NCBI RefSeq assembly: GCF_002259405.1
Contig: NZ_NPFW01000014.1
Location: forward strand, 248,001 to 312,000
Origin: Rhodococcus sp. 14-2483-1-2
Lineage (GTDB): Bacteria > Actinomycetota > Actinomycetes > Mycobacteriales > Mycobacteriaceae
Length of the DNA stretch: 64,000 bases
Direction: 5' to 3'
Below, piece by piece: positions 44,957-53,033 of this stretch. The position numbers and the translations under genes were made by a program. Position 1 is the stretch's first letter. Every line of letters starts with the position of its first letter. The notes beneath the pieces are model-generated. The model was not told the DNA's origin. It did no database searches and saw nothing but the letters and a program-made list of their open reading frames with translations.

Positions 44957-45642
44957 CGGTTCTGCTCGTGACCGGAACGTCGACCGGCGTCGGCAAGACC
45001 GTGATCACCGCAGCACTCGCGGCGGCAGCAAGGGCAGGCGGACGGACCGTCGCGGTGTGCAAGCCGGCGCAGACCGGCGTCGGAGGTGACTACTCCGATG
45101 AGGCCGATATGGATGTGGTGCAACGCCTTTCGGGCGTTCGAGGAGTGGAGCTGGCGCGGTACCCCGAGCCGCTGGCTCCGGATGTCGCTGCCCGCCGATC
45201 GGGTCGGCCGATGCTCGAACTCGACGCTGTGGTCGACACTGTGCGCGCGCTCGACGCGGCCCACGACCTCGTGCTGGTCGAAGGCGCGGGCGGAGTGGCG
45301 GTGCGCCTGGGGGCCGAAGGGTTCACCCTGCTCGACATCGCCGGTGCCGTCGGCGCATCGATGCTGGTCGTGGCAGGGGCGGAGCTGGGAACGCTCAATC
45401 ACAGCGCGCTGACCGTCGCAGCTGTGCGTGCAGCGGGCGTGACGTGTGCCGGCCTGGTCATCGGGTCGTGGCCGACCGAACCGAGATTGGCGGCGCGGGT
45501 CAACCTGGAGGAGTTGCCTCTCGTGACGGGCGTCGAGTTGATCGCATCGGTGCCCGGCGGTGCAGGTGCGTTGGACGAGAAGGAATTCGGTGCGCTCGCC
45601 CGCACGATCTTCGGCGAGTTTACTGATTCGTTACTCGGGTAA
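44953..45642 (+). CDS. bioD: Dethiobiotin synthetase
   Basis: BioD makes the ureido ring of dethiobiotin from diaminopelargonate, CO2 and ATP. The 229-residue protein has the P-loop [33 protein letters not shown] and a terminal adenine-recognition region. GTG 44953 overlaps the bioF stop and begins right at the first strand. A longer frame upstream reads through bioF and is not real. Confidence 0.94.
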   Translation: MTVLLVTGTSTGVGKTVITAALAAAARAGGRTVAVCKPAQTGVGGDYSDEADMDVVQRLSGVRGVELARYPEPLAPDVAARRSGRPMLELDAVVDTVRALDAAHDLVLVEGAGGVAVRLGAEGFTLLDIAGAVGASMLVVAGAELGTLNHSALTVAAVRAAGVTCAGLVIGSWPTEPRLAARVNLEELPLVTGVELIASVPGGAGALDEKEFGALARTIFGEFTDSLLG

Positions 45643-45696
45643 CCGACGAGGAACGTCTGCCGCTTCGGCATTCGAAACAGATCGGGAGTTCCAATT

Positions 45697-46230
45697 ATGA
45701 GTACCGCAGTGTGGATCATCGTTGCAGTAATCGTCGTAGTGTTGATTGTTGCCGTCGCCTTGATCGTGGCGCGCAAAGGGAAGGAACGAAAGAGGCTGGA
45801 AGCGAACGACATTCGCGAGAAGGCGGCCGATCAAGCGGCCATCGTAGAGGAGCGTGAGCTGCTGGCTCGCGAAAGTGAGGCCAAGGCGCGTCGGGCGCAG
45901 GCCGAGGCCGACGTCAAAGCCGCCGAGGCGGAGAAACTTGCGCAGCAGGCGCAGTCTCATCAGGGTGTCGCCGCGTCGTCCCGCGACGAGGTCGATTCGC
46001 AGTTCGAGCGCGCGAATCGGATCGACCCGGACGTCAAGAACGGCCGGAACATGACAAACGACCGCAACGTGCGAGATGACCGGAACGTCGCAGATGACCG
46101 GGACATCGCCGGCGACCGCAATGTGACGGGCGATCGGAACGTGACGGACGACCGCCACGTCACAGGCCACCGGAACGTCGTGGGCGATCCGGACGTGCCC
46201 CCGACAGCACCCCGGCACGAGCGGAACTAG
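45697..46230 (+). CDS. Membrane-anchored coiled-coil protein with hexapeptide-repeat tail
   Basis: The 177-residue protein has one N-terminal membrane helix (VWIIVAVIVVVLIVAVALIV), a highly charged coiled coil (about residues 25-95, rich in Ala/Glu/Lys/Arg) and a C-terminal array of ten hexapeptides at residues 110-169 with consensus D-R-N-V-x-D/G. Orientation is probably N-out/C-in or anchored with a cytoplasmic tail; the sequence does not decide. GGGAGTT precedes ATG 45697. Its TAG stop shares CTAG with the stop of the convergent gene. No family recognised beyond the anchor and coiled coil. Confidence 0.7.
   Translation: MSTAVWIIVAVIVVVLIVAVALIVARKGKERKRLEANDIREKAADQAAIVEERELLARESEAKARRAQAEADVKAAEAEKLAQQAQSHQGVAASSRDEVDSQFERANRIDPDVKNGRNMTNDRNVRDDRNVADDRDIAGDRNVTGDRNVTDDRHVTGHRNVVGDPDVPPTAPRHERN
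46024..46203 (+). repeat. Ten tandem 18-bp units encoding hexapeptides
   Basis: Ten in-frame 18-bp units run from 46024 to 46203. The central eight vary around D-R-N-V-x-D/G; the first and last units both begin DPDV and cap the array. Third positions differ between units, so the protein pattern rather than the DNA seems conserved. Confidence 0.9.
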
Positions 46231-46733
46231 TCGGTCGAATTGTGCGGTAGCTCGAGCTCGACGACCGCGTGTTCGCCGATATTCGGCCGCTCGTTGGTGA
46301 TCTTGGCCTTGGCGTAGGCCATCAGGTTGGAGACCTTCGATCCGGGGGTCGACCAGTACTCCGCACCTTCGGCAGCCACGTGTATCAGTGCCACCTCACG
46401 AGAATCGGGGTTCTTCTCGAACCACGTGGCCGCCCGGGTGTTCCACAGTTCCTCGGCCTTCGTCCGGTTCTCGACGACAGCCGCGGTGCCGGACAGGGAC
46501 ACCCAGCCTTCGCCGGACTGGAACGAGACGTTGACCGTCGGATTCGCCGCGATGTCGGCCACCTTGCGGGAGTCGTGTGCGGCGAAGAACCAGAGGTCGC
46601 CGTCGAACTCGGCTTCCTGCAGCGCCATCGGACGAGAGATGAGGTGGCCGTCTCGGCCGACGGTGGTGAACATGCAGAGTCCGGCTTCGGACATCAGTTC
46701 GGCGACTGTGGTGACGCCATCGGTGTTTGTCAT
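46227..46733 (-). CDS. PNPOx-like general stress protein 26 family
   Basis: The 168-residue protein has a split beta-barrel flavin-binding pattern: GLCMFTTVGRDGHLISRPM, LWFFAAHDSRKVADIAANP, VNVSFQSGEGWVSLSG and AEYWSTPGSK. These match the pyridoxamine-phosphate-oxidase-like general stress protein 26 group, which binds FMN, FAD or F420 and whose reactions are mostly unknown. ATG 46733 is chosen over an upstream extension because it starts the conserved domain. It is divergent from hemL. Confidence 0.85.
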   Translation of the reverse strand: MTNTDGVTTVAELMSEAGLCMFTTVGRDGHLISRPMALQEAEFDGDLWFFAAHDSRKVADIAANPTVNVSFQSGEGWVSLSGTAAVVENRTKAEELWNTRAATWFEKNPDSREVALIHVAAEGAEYWSTPGSKVSNLMAYAKAKITNERPNIGEHAVVELELPHNSTD

Positions 46734-46850
46734 CGAAAGTAAATACCCGAGGCGGGGGCGTTCAATCGCCGAAACCAGGTCCACTCCCCGTTTCGTCGAT
46801 TATTACGCCCTGTAGTTGGTGATTTCGCCGAACCTGGGACACTGGAAGAC

Positions 46851-48170
46851 GTGACTGTTTCCCCCGGCGACGACGCCCCCGTATCGGCCCAGCTGTTCGC
46901 CCGCGCAAGTGCTGTGATCCCCGGCGGCGTCAACTCGCCGGTACGCGCATTCGCGTCGGTCGGCGGAACGCCTCGCTTCATCACGCAGGCCAGCGGATAC
47001 ACCATGACCGACGCCGACGGAAAGTCGTACGTCGACCTCATCTCCTCCTGGGGTCCGATGATCCATGGGCACGCCCATCCGGCCATCGTCGAGGCCGTCC
47101 AGAAAGCAGCGGCAACGGGTCTGTCGTTCGGTGCACCTACTGAGCGAGAAATCGAGCTCGCCGAGGAAATCGTGCGCCGCGTCGGCCCCGTCGACCAGGT
47201 TCGTCTTGTGAATTCGGGCACAGAGGCCACCATGAGCGCAGTGCGCCTGGCCCGCGGCTTCACCGGCCGCACCAAGATCCTCAAATTCTCCGGCTGCTAC
47301 CACGGCCACGTCGACGCCCTACTGGCCGACGCAGGCTCGGGACTGGCCACTTTCGGGCTGCCGACCTCGCCCGGCGTCACCGGCGCACAGGCGTCGGACA
47401 CCATCGTCGTTCCCTACAACGACCTCGCCGCCGTCACCGCAGCCTTCGAGGCCAATCCCGGCCAGATCGCGTGCATCATCACCGAAGCAGCCGCAGGCAA
47501 CATGGGAGCGATTGCGCCGGTCGCCGGCTTCAACGAGGGGCTGCGCCGCCTCGCGACCGAGCAGGGCGCGCTGCTGATCATGGACGAGGTGATGACCGGA
47601 TTCCGCGTCAGCGCAGCCGGTTGGTACGGCATCGACGGTGTCGCGGGCGACCTCTACACCTTCGGCAAGGTGATGTCCGGCGGACTGCCTGCCGCCGCAT
47701 TCGGCGGTCGAGCGGACGTGATGGCCTACCTGGCGCCGGCCGGGCCGGTGTACCAGGCAGGCACGCTCAGCGGTAACCCCGTCGCCGTCGCCGCCGGATT
47801 GACAAGCCTGCAACTGGCCGACGCAGCCGTCTACGAGAAGCTGCAGACCAACTCGCAGCGACTCGGAACACTGCTCGGCGACGCCCTCACGGCCGAAGGC
47901 GTCACCCATCAGGTGCAGTTCGCGGGCACTATGGTGAGTGTGTTCTTCTCCGATGGTCCCGTCACCGATTACGCGCAGGCCAAGGCCGCGCAGACGTGGC
48001 GATACCCGGCGTTCTTCCACGCTTTCCTCTCGCGCGGCGTGTACCCGCCGCCGAGCGCATTCGAGGCCTGGTTCGTCTCCGCTGCCCTCGACGACCGAGC
48101 CTTCGAGATCATCGCCGACGCAGCCCCCGCCGCCGCGAAAGCAGCGGCCGCCGCCACGGCTCCGCTGTGA
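46851..48170 (+). CDS. hemL: Glutamate-1-semialdehyde 2,1-aminomutase
   Basis: HemL converts glutamate-1-semialdehyde, the HemA product, to 5-aminolevulinate. The 439-residue PLP enzyme has [63 protein letters not shown] and the PLP lysine in [19 protein letters not shown] 46851 follows GGAAG. It heads a run of genes for a phosphatase and cytochrome c maturation, the Rv0524-Rv0529 order, linking haem supply to cytochrome assembly. Confidence 0.96.
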   Translation: MTVSPGDDAPVSAQLFARASAVIPGGVNSPVRAFASVGGTPRFITQASGYTMTDADGKSYVDLISSWGPMIHGHAHPAIVEAVQKAAATGLSFGAPTEREIELAEEIVRRVGPVDQVRLVNSGTEATMSAVRLARGFTGRTKILKFSGCYHGHVDALLADAGSGLATFGLPTSPGVTGAQASDTIVVPYNDLAAVTAAFEANPGQIACIITEAAAGNMGAIAPVAGFNEGLRRLATEQGALLIMDEVMTGFRVSAAGWYGIDGVAGDLYTFGKVMSGGLPAAAFGGRADVMAYLAPAGPVYQAGTLSGNPVAVAAGLTSLQLADAAVYEKLQTNSQRLGTLLGDALTAEGVTHQVQFAGTMVSVFFSDGPVTDYAQAKAAQTWRYPAFFHAFLSRGVYPPPSAFEAWFVSAALDDRAFEIIADAAPAAAKAAAAATAPL

Positions 48171-48223
48171 CGTCTACACAGAACTGATTTCCCCACCCGA
48201 CCAACGAGAAACAGGACCCCGAC

Positions 48224-48886
48224 GTGACCGAGGCCCCCGCAGCACATCCGCACTCGACGACGCGCACCATCGTGCACGTCCTCCGACACGGCGAGGTGCA
48301 CAACCCCAAGGGCATCCTGTACGGGCGGTTACCGGGCTTCAAGCTGTCGGTGACCGGCCAGGCTCAGGCCAAGTCGGTGGCGGACGCGCTCGCCGGCCAC
48401 GACATCACCCACGTCGTGGCATCGCCGCTCCTGCGCGCGCAGGAGACCGCCGGACCCATCGCCGCGGCTCATGGCCTGACGATCGCCGAGGACGAGAACC
48501 TCATCGAGGCAGGCAACGAATTCGAGGGGCTGCGCGTGGCCGTCGGCGACGGAGCGCTGCGCCGACCACGGCACTGGTGGAAGCTACGCGACCCGTTCAC
48601 CCCGTCCTGGGGCGAGCCGTACCTGCAGATCGCGCACCGCATGCTCGCCGCCGTCAACGCGGCCCGCGTCGAAGCCGTCGGGCACGAGGCCGTCTGCGTC
48701 AGCCACCAGCTGCCGGTGTGGACTCTGCGCCGATTCCTGCAGGGTGACCGGCTCTGGCACGACCCGCGCAATCGTCAGTGCGGGCTCGCGTCACTGACCT
48801 CGTTGGTCTACGAGGGGGATCAGCTCGTCGACCTCGTCTACTCCGAGCCCGCGGGAGCATCCGATCCGAGGATCTCCGGTGCGTAG
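48224..48886 (+). CDS. Histidine phosphatase family protein, Rv0525-like
   Basis: A 220-residue phosphoglycerate-mutase-superfamily protein with the catalytic RHGEVHNPKGILYGRLPG and a second histidine in CVSHQLPVW, plus ASPLLRAQETA. It occupies the Rv0525 position between hemL and the thioredoxin-like gene. GTG 48224 is preceded by CAGGACC. It overlaps the next gene by 8 bp. Substrate unknown; mutase activity is unlikely because of the short length. Confidence 0.86.
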   Translation: MTEAPAAHPHSTTRTIVHVLRHGEVHNPKGILYGRLPGFKLSVTGQAQAKSVADALAGHDITHVVASPLLRAQETAGPIAAAHGLTIAEDENLIEAGNEFEGLRVAVGDGALRRPRHWWKLRDPFTPSWGEPYLQIAHRMLAAVNAARVEAVGHEAVCVSHQLPVWTLRRFLQGDRLWHDPRNRQCGLASLTSLVYEGDQLVDLVYSEPAGASDPRISGA

Positions 48887-49475
48887 ATTTTTCCTCGCCG
48901 TCTGTGCAGCGTCTGCGATCGCTCTTGTCGCAGGCTGCTCGACCGGCACCGACGCAGTGGCGCAGGGTGGCACCTTTCAGTTCGTCTCACCCGGCGGCAA
49001 GACCGACATCTTCTACGAGCCCGACGAGCGCGGCACCATCGGCGAACTGTCCGGGCCGGATCTGATGACCGAGGGCAAGACGACCTCGTTGTCCGACTAC
49101 GACGGTGACGTCGTCGTCCTCAACGTCTGGGGCCAGTGGTGCGGTCCGTGCCGCGGTGAGGCCGACGACCTCGAAGATGTCTACAAGGCCACCAAGTCCC
49201 TGGGCGTCGAATTCCTCGGCATCAACGTGCGCGACGAGTCGCAGACCGCCGCGCAGGACTTCGTCGTCAGCAACAACGTGAGCTACTCCTCGATCTACGA
49301 CCCGCCGATGCGCACCCTGAACGCGCTCGGCGGCGTCCCCACCTCGGTCATCCCGACCACCGTTGTGCTCGACCGGCAGCATCGCGTCGCGGCAGTGTTC
49401 CTGCGTGAGCTGCTCGCCGAGGACCTGCAACCCGTCGTCGAACGCGTGGCAGCCGAGGAGCCAGTGCAGCCGTGA
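48879..49475 (+). CDS. TlpA/ResA-type thioredoxin-like lipoprotein for cytochrome c maturation
   Basis: The 198-residue protein has a lipobox (VAGC, Cys near residue 20) and a thioredoxin fold with the redox motif WCGPC near residue 87, GVEFLGINVRDES and a cis-Pro region (GGVPTSVIPTTVVLD). It should reduce the CXXCH cysteines of apocytochrome c outside the membrane, fed by CcdA encoded next. GTG 48879 begins inside the preceding gene; the next gene overlaps by GTGA. Confidence 0.91.
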   Translation: MRRFFLAVCAASAIALVAGCSTGTDAVAQGGTFQFVSPGGKTDIFYEPDERGTIGELSGPDLMTEGKTTSLSDYDGDVVVLNVWGQWCGPCRGEADDLEDVYKATKSLGVEFLGINVRDESQTAAQDFVVSNNVSYSSIYDPPMRTLNALGGVPTSVIPTTVVLDRQHRVAAVFLRELLAEDLQPVVERVAAEEPVQP

Positions 49476-50293
49476 CCGAGACGATGTATCTCGCCGGGAT
49501 AGGCGCGAGTTTCCAGGAAGCCGCAGCCTCCGGGCCGCTGATCCTGGCCCTCGGTGCCTGCGTCCTGGCCGGGCTCGTCTCCTTCGCATCACCGTGCGTC
49601 GTTCCACTGGTGCCGGGTTACCTGTCTTACCTCGCCGGAGTCGTCGGAGCCGACGCCCCGGCCGTCAGCGCCGACGAGGCGGCCGTGAAGACGAAAGTGC
49701 GCAGCGGCCGGTTGCGCGTGGCCGGAGCGGCTGGACTGTTCGTACTCGGATTCACCGTTGTGTTCGTCCTCGCCACCGCGTCGGTGTTCGGAGCGATCTC
49801 CGTCCTTGCGATCAACCGCGAACTGCTCATGCGGATCGGCGGCGTCGTCACCATCGCGATGGGCCTGGTGTTCGTCGGACTGATCCCGGCCCTGCAGCGC
49901 GACGTGCGCTTCGAGCCGAAGCAGATCGGCTCGTTGGCCGGAGCGCCGCTGCTCGGCGGCGTGTTCGCACTCGGATGGACTCCGTGCCTTGGGCCGACGC
50001 TCGCGGGCGTCATCTCACTCGCCGCCGGGACCGACGGAACGACGGCAGCGCGAGGCGTCGTCCTCATCGTGGCCTACTGCCTCGGCCTCGGCTTACCGTT
50101 CGTGATCCTCGCGTTCGGTTCGGTCAGCGCGCTGCGAGGCGTCGGCTGGCTACGTACACACGCACGACAGATACAGGTGTTCGGCGGAATCATGTTGATA
50201 GCGGTAGGAATTGCACTGGTCACCGGTGCCTGGGATCAATTCGTCGGCTGGGTGCGCGACGCCTTCGTCTCCGATGTGGTGTTGCCGATATGA
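49472..50293 (+). CDS. ccdA: Cytochrome c biogenesis protein CcdA
   Basis: The 273-residue membrane protein has six or more helices and the two conserved redox cysteines in FASPCVVPLVPGYLSYL and LGWTPCLGPTLA. CcdA carries electrons from cytosolic thioredoxin to the outer-face thioredoxin-like protein. GTG 49472 overlaps the TlpA/ResA-like gene and its stop overlaps resB by ATGA. Order matches Rv0526-Rv0529. Confidence 0.93.
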   Translation: MTETMYLAGIGASFQEAAASGPLILALGACVLAGLVSFASPCVVPLVPGYLSYLAGVVGADAPAVSADEAAVKTKVRSGRLRVAGAAGLFVLGFTVVFVLATASVFGAISVLAINRELLMRIGGVVTIAMGLVFVGLIPALQRDVRFEPKQIGSLAGAPLLGGVFALGWTPCLGPTLAGVISLAAGTDGTTAARGVVLIVAYCLGLGLPFVILAFGSVSALRGVGWLRTHARQIQVFGGIMLIAVGIALVTGAWDQFVGWVRDAFVSDVVLPI

Positions 50294-51909
50294 CCGCCGA
50301 CACCGAAGAGCGCACCGAAGCGTCGCCGCCCCACAAGCAATCGATGCTGGGCAGGGGAGTGGCCCTGGTCCGCAACACCTGGCGTGGCCTGACCAGCATG
50401 CGCACCGCGCTGGTGCTGCTGTTCCTGCTGGCGTTCGCCGCGGTGCCCGGTGCCCTGGTGCCGCAGCGCAGCCTCAACGCGGGCAAGGTCGACGAATACA
50501 TCGCCAACCGCCCGACCCTCGGCCCGATCATGGACAAGTTGGAACTGTTCGACGTCTTCGGCAGCTTCTGGTTCACCGCGATCTACGCGCTGTTGTTCAT
50601 CTCGCTGATCGGCTGCATCCTGCCGCGCTGCATCGAGCACGCGAAGCAACTGCGCACCAAGCCCGTTCGCGCGCCCCGCAACCTCTCGCGCCTGCCGCAC
50701 CACACCCGCTACGACGTCGACGGAACGCCGGAGGAGATCGCCGCACAGGTGCGCACTCAGTTGCGCGGCTGGCGCGTCGCCCAGCGAACCGAAGACGGCG
50801 GAGCAGTGACGCTGTCGGCGGAGAAGGGCTACGTCCGTGAACTCGGCAACCTCGTCTTCCACCTCTCGCTCGTCGGACTGCTCGCCGCCATCGCCATGGG
50901 CAAGCTGCTCGGCTACGAGGGCAACCGCATCGTCATCGCCGACGACGGCCCAGGCTTCTGCACCTCGACCCCGGCGAACTACGACTCGTTCCGCGCAGGC
51001 AACCTCGTCGACGGCACCGACCTCGAACCACTGTGCGTGCGCGTCAAGGACTTCACGGCCGACTACCTCGACAACGGCCAGGCCGAGATGTTCACCTCCA
51101 ACATCGAGTACCAGGCAGGTCAGGACCTGACCGACAACGTCTGGCGCGACGACCAACTTCAGGTCAACCACCCTCTGCGTGTGGCAGGGGACCGCGTCTA
51201 CCTGCAGGGCCACGGCTACGCACCGACCTTCACCGTGACGTTCCCCAACGGCGAAACCCGCACCGACACCATCCAATGGCAGCCGACGGACGCCACGACG
51301 TTCCTCTCCAGCGGAGTGCTGCGCGTCGACCCGCCCGGCGGCCTCTACACCGACCCCCTGGACCGCCGGAAGAACCAGATCGCCATCGAAGGGCTGTTCG
51401 CGCCGACGGCGTCGTTCCACGGCAGTCTGCTGTCGTCGAGCTTCCCCGCCATGAACGACCCAGCCGTCGCCATCGACATCTACAAGGGTGACACCGGACT
51501 CGACACCGGACTGCCGCAGTCCATCTTCTCGCTCGACCAGGAAATGATCGCCCAGGGACGCCTCGTCAAACAGGACCGCGTCAACCTGATGCCGGGAGAA
51601 TCCGCGACGCTGAGCGACGGCACCGTCGTCACGTTCGACGGAGCGAAGGAATTCGTCAACCTTCAGGTCTCGCACGACCCCGCGCAGACCTGGGTGCTCG
51701 TCTTCGCACTCACGATGATGGGCGGACTGCTCGTCTCACTGGTGATCAAGCGTCGCAGAATCTGGGTCCGACTCACGGCCGACGCCCAGGCACGACGTAC
51801 TGTAGTAGACCTCGGCGGACTTGCACGCACCGATCAGGCGGGGTGGGGCGAAGAGTTCGACCGCCTGTGCACCCGCCTGCTCGGCGACACCTCGAAACAG
51901 GAGAACTGA
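50290..51909 (+). CDS. resB: Cytochrome c maturation protein ResB (Ccs1)
   Basis: ResB forms the system-II haem-ligation complex with CcsB. The 539-residue protein has three N-terminal helices (MRTALVLLFLLAFAAVPGALVPQRS, WFTAIYALLFISLIGCILPRCIEH, LGNLVFHLSLVGLLAAIAMG), a large extracytoplasmic domain and a last helix near residue 480 (VLVFALTMMGGLLVSLVI). ATG 50290 overlaps the ccdA stop; a longer upstream frame runs through ccdA and is rejected. Confidence 0.93.
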   Translation: MTADTEERTEASPPHKQSMLGRGVALVRNTWRGLTSMRTALVLLFLLAFAAVPGALVPQRSLNAGKVDEYIANRPTLGPIMDKLELFDVFGSFWFTAIYALLFISLIGCILPRCIEHAKQLRTKPVRAPRNLSRLPHHTRYDVDGTPEEIAAQVRTQLRGWRVAQRTEDGGAVTLSAEKGYVRELGNLVFHLSLVGLLAAIAMGKLLGYEGNRIVIADDGPGFCTSTPANYDSFRAGNLVDGTDLEPLCVRVKDFTADYLDNGQAEMFTSNIEYQAGQDLTDNVWRDDQLQVNHPLRVAGDRVYLQGHGYAPTFTVTFPNGETRTDTIQWQPTDATTFLSSGVLRVDPPGGLYTDPLDRRKNQIAIEGLFAPTASFHGSLLSSSFPAMNDPAVAIDIYKGDTGLDTGLPQSIFSLDQEMIAQGRLVKQDRVNLMPGESATLSDGTVVTFDGAKEFVNLQVSHDPAQTWVLVFALTMMGGLLVSLVIKRRRIWVRLTADAQARRTVVDLGGLARTDQAGWGEEFDRLCTRLLGDTSKQEN

Positions 51910-51912
51910 CCG

Positions 51913-52878
51913 ATGCCGATCAACGAGACCCTCTCGCAGTACAGCGACTGGTCCTTCGAATCAGCGTTCACCATCTACGTGCTCGCATTCGTCCTGCTCA
52001 TCGCCCAGTACGCCTCCGCCAAGGCGACGGCCGTCCAGGCCAAGGAACTCGTCGGCGCCGGTGCCCCCGTTGCCGACAGCCGACCGGGACGCGTCGTGGA
52101 AACGCCGAAGCGACCGCTCTCCGATCGACTCGCAGGCATGGGCTTCGCACTGCTCGCCCCGGCCCTCGCACTGCACATCGCCTCGGTGGTGCTCCGCGGC
52201 TTCGCCACCCACCGCTTCCCACTCGGCAACATGTACGAGTTCGTCACCATGGCCACCGCAGCCGCGGCCCTCACCTCGGTGGTCGCGCTGCGCAAGAAGA
52301 CGATGCGCCCGATGCTCGTATTCGTCCTCGCACCGATCATCGTGCTGATGTTCTTCGCCGCCACCAAGCTCTATGCCGACGCCGCTCCGGTCGTCCCCGC
52401 GCTGCGCTCCTACTGGCTGCCCATCCACGTCACCATCGTCAGCGTCGGCAGCGGCATTCTGCTGGTCTCCGGCGTCGCCTCCCTGCTGTTCCTGCTGCGC
52501 ATCAAGCAGCCCCTCGGTGAGGAAAGCCTGGGATTCTGGGGCAAGTTCGCCTCCAAGCTGCCCGACGCCCAAGCCCTCGACCGACTCGCCTACAAGACGA
52601 CCATCGTCGCCTTCCCGCTCTTCGGAGCCGGCGTCATCCTCGGCGCAATCTGGGCCGAAGCCGCATGGGGACGTTTCTGGGGCTGGGATCCCAAAGAGAC
52701 GATGTCGTTCATCACCTGGATCATCTACGCCGCCTACCTGCACGCCCGCGCCACCTCCGGATGGCGCAACACCCGCGCCGCCTGGATCAACATCGCAGGA
52801 TTCACCGCCATGCTCTTCAACCTCTTCATCATCAACATGGTGGTCTCGGGACTGCACAGCTACGCGGGACTGAACTGA
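51913..52878 (+). CDS. ccsB: Cytochrome c haem-lyase subunit CcsB/ResC
   Basis: The 321-residue protein has about eight membrane helices and the haem-handling WWD-type motif (WGRFWGWDPKETMSFITW near residue 250). Conserved histidines occur in WLPIHVTIVSVG and YAAYLHAR. With ResB it exports haem and attaches it to apocytochrome c. ATG 51913 lies 3 bp after the resB stop. It ends the cytochrome c maturation operon. Confidence 0.94.
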   Translation: MPINETLSQYSDWSFESAFTIYVLAFVLLIAQYASAKATAVQAKELVGAGAPVADSRPGRVVETPKRPLSDRLAGMGFALLAPALALHIASVVLRGFATHRFPLGNMYEFVTMATAAAALTSVVALRKKTMRPMLVFVLAPIIVLMFFAATKLYADAAPVVPALRSYWLPIHVTIVSVGSGILLVSGVASLLFLLRIKQPLGEESLGFWGKFASKLPDAQALDRLAYKTTIVAFPLFGAGVILGAIWAEAAWGRFWGWDPKETMSFITWIIYAAYLHARATSGWRNTRAAWINIAGFTAMLFNLFIINMVVSGLHSYAGLN

Positions 52879-53033
52879 CCTTCTCCTCGTTCACAGGCTC
52901 CACTCCTGAATCTTCGGGTCGTTCCGCAGGCTCCACTCTGGCCTGCCAGCTGGTAGCGTCCGATCCGGCTCGATTGGGGGACACATCCGAGCACGGATCT
53001 TCGATGTGGGACGCGAACTGGGGGGAATCGGTC

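Noticed and set aside
49363..50289. Upstream extension of the resB frame across ccdA
   Set aside because: The extension is Arg-rich shadow sequence; ATG 50290 starts just before the first membrane helix of ResB.
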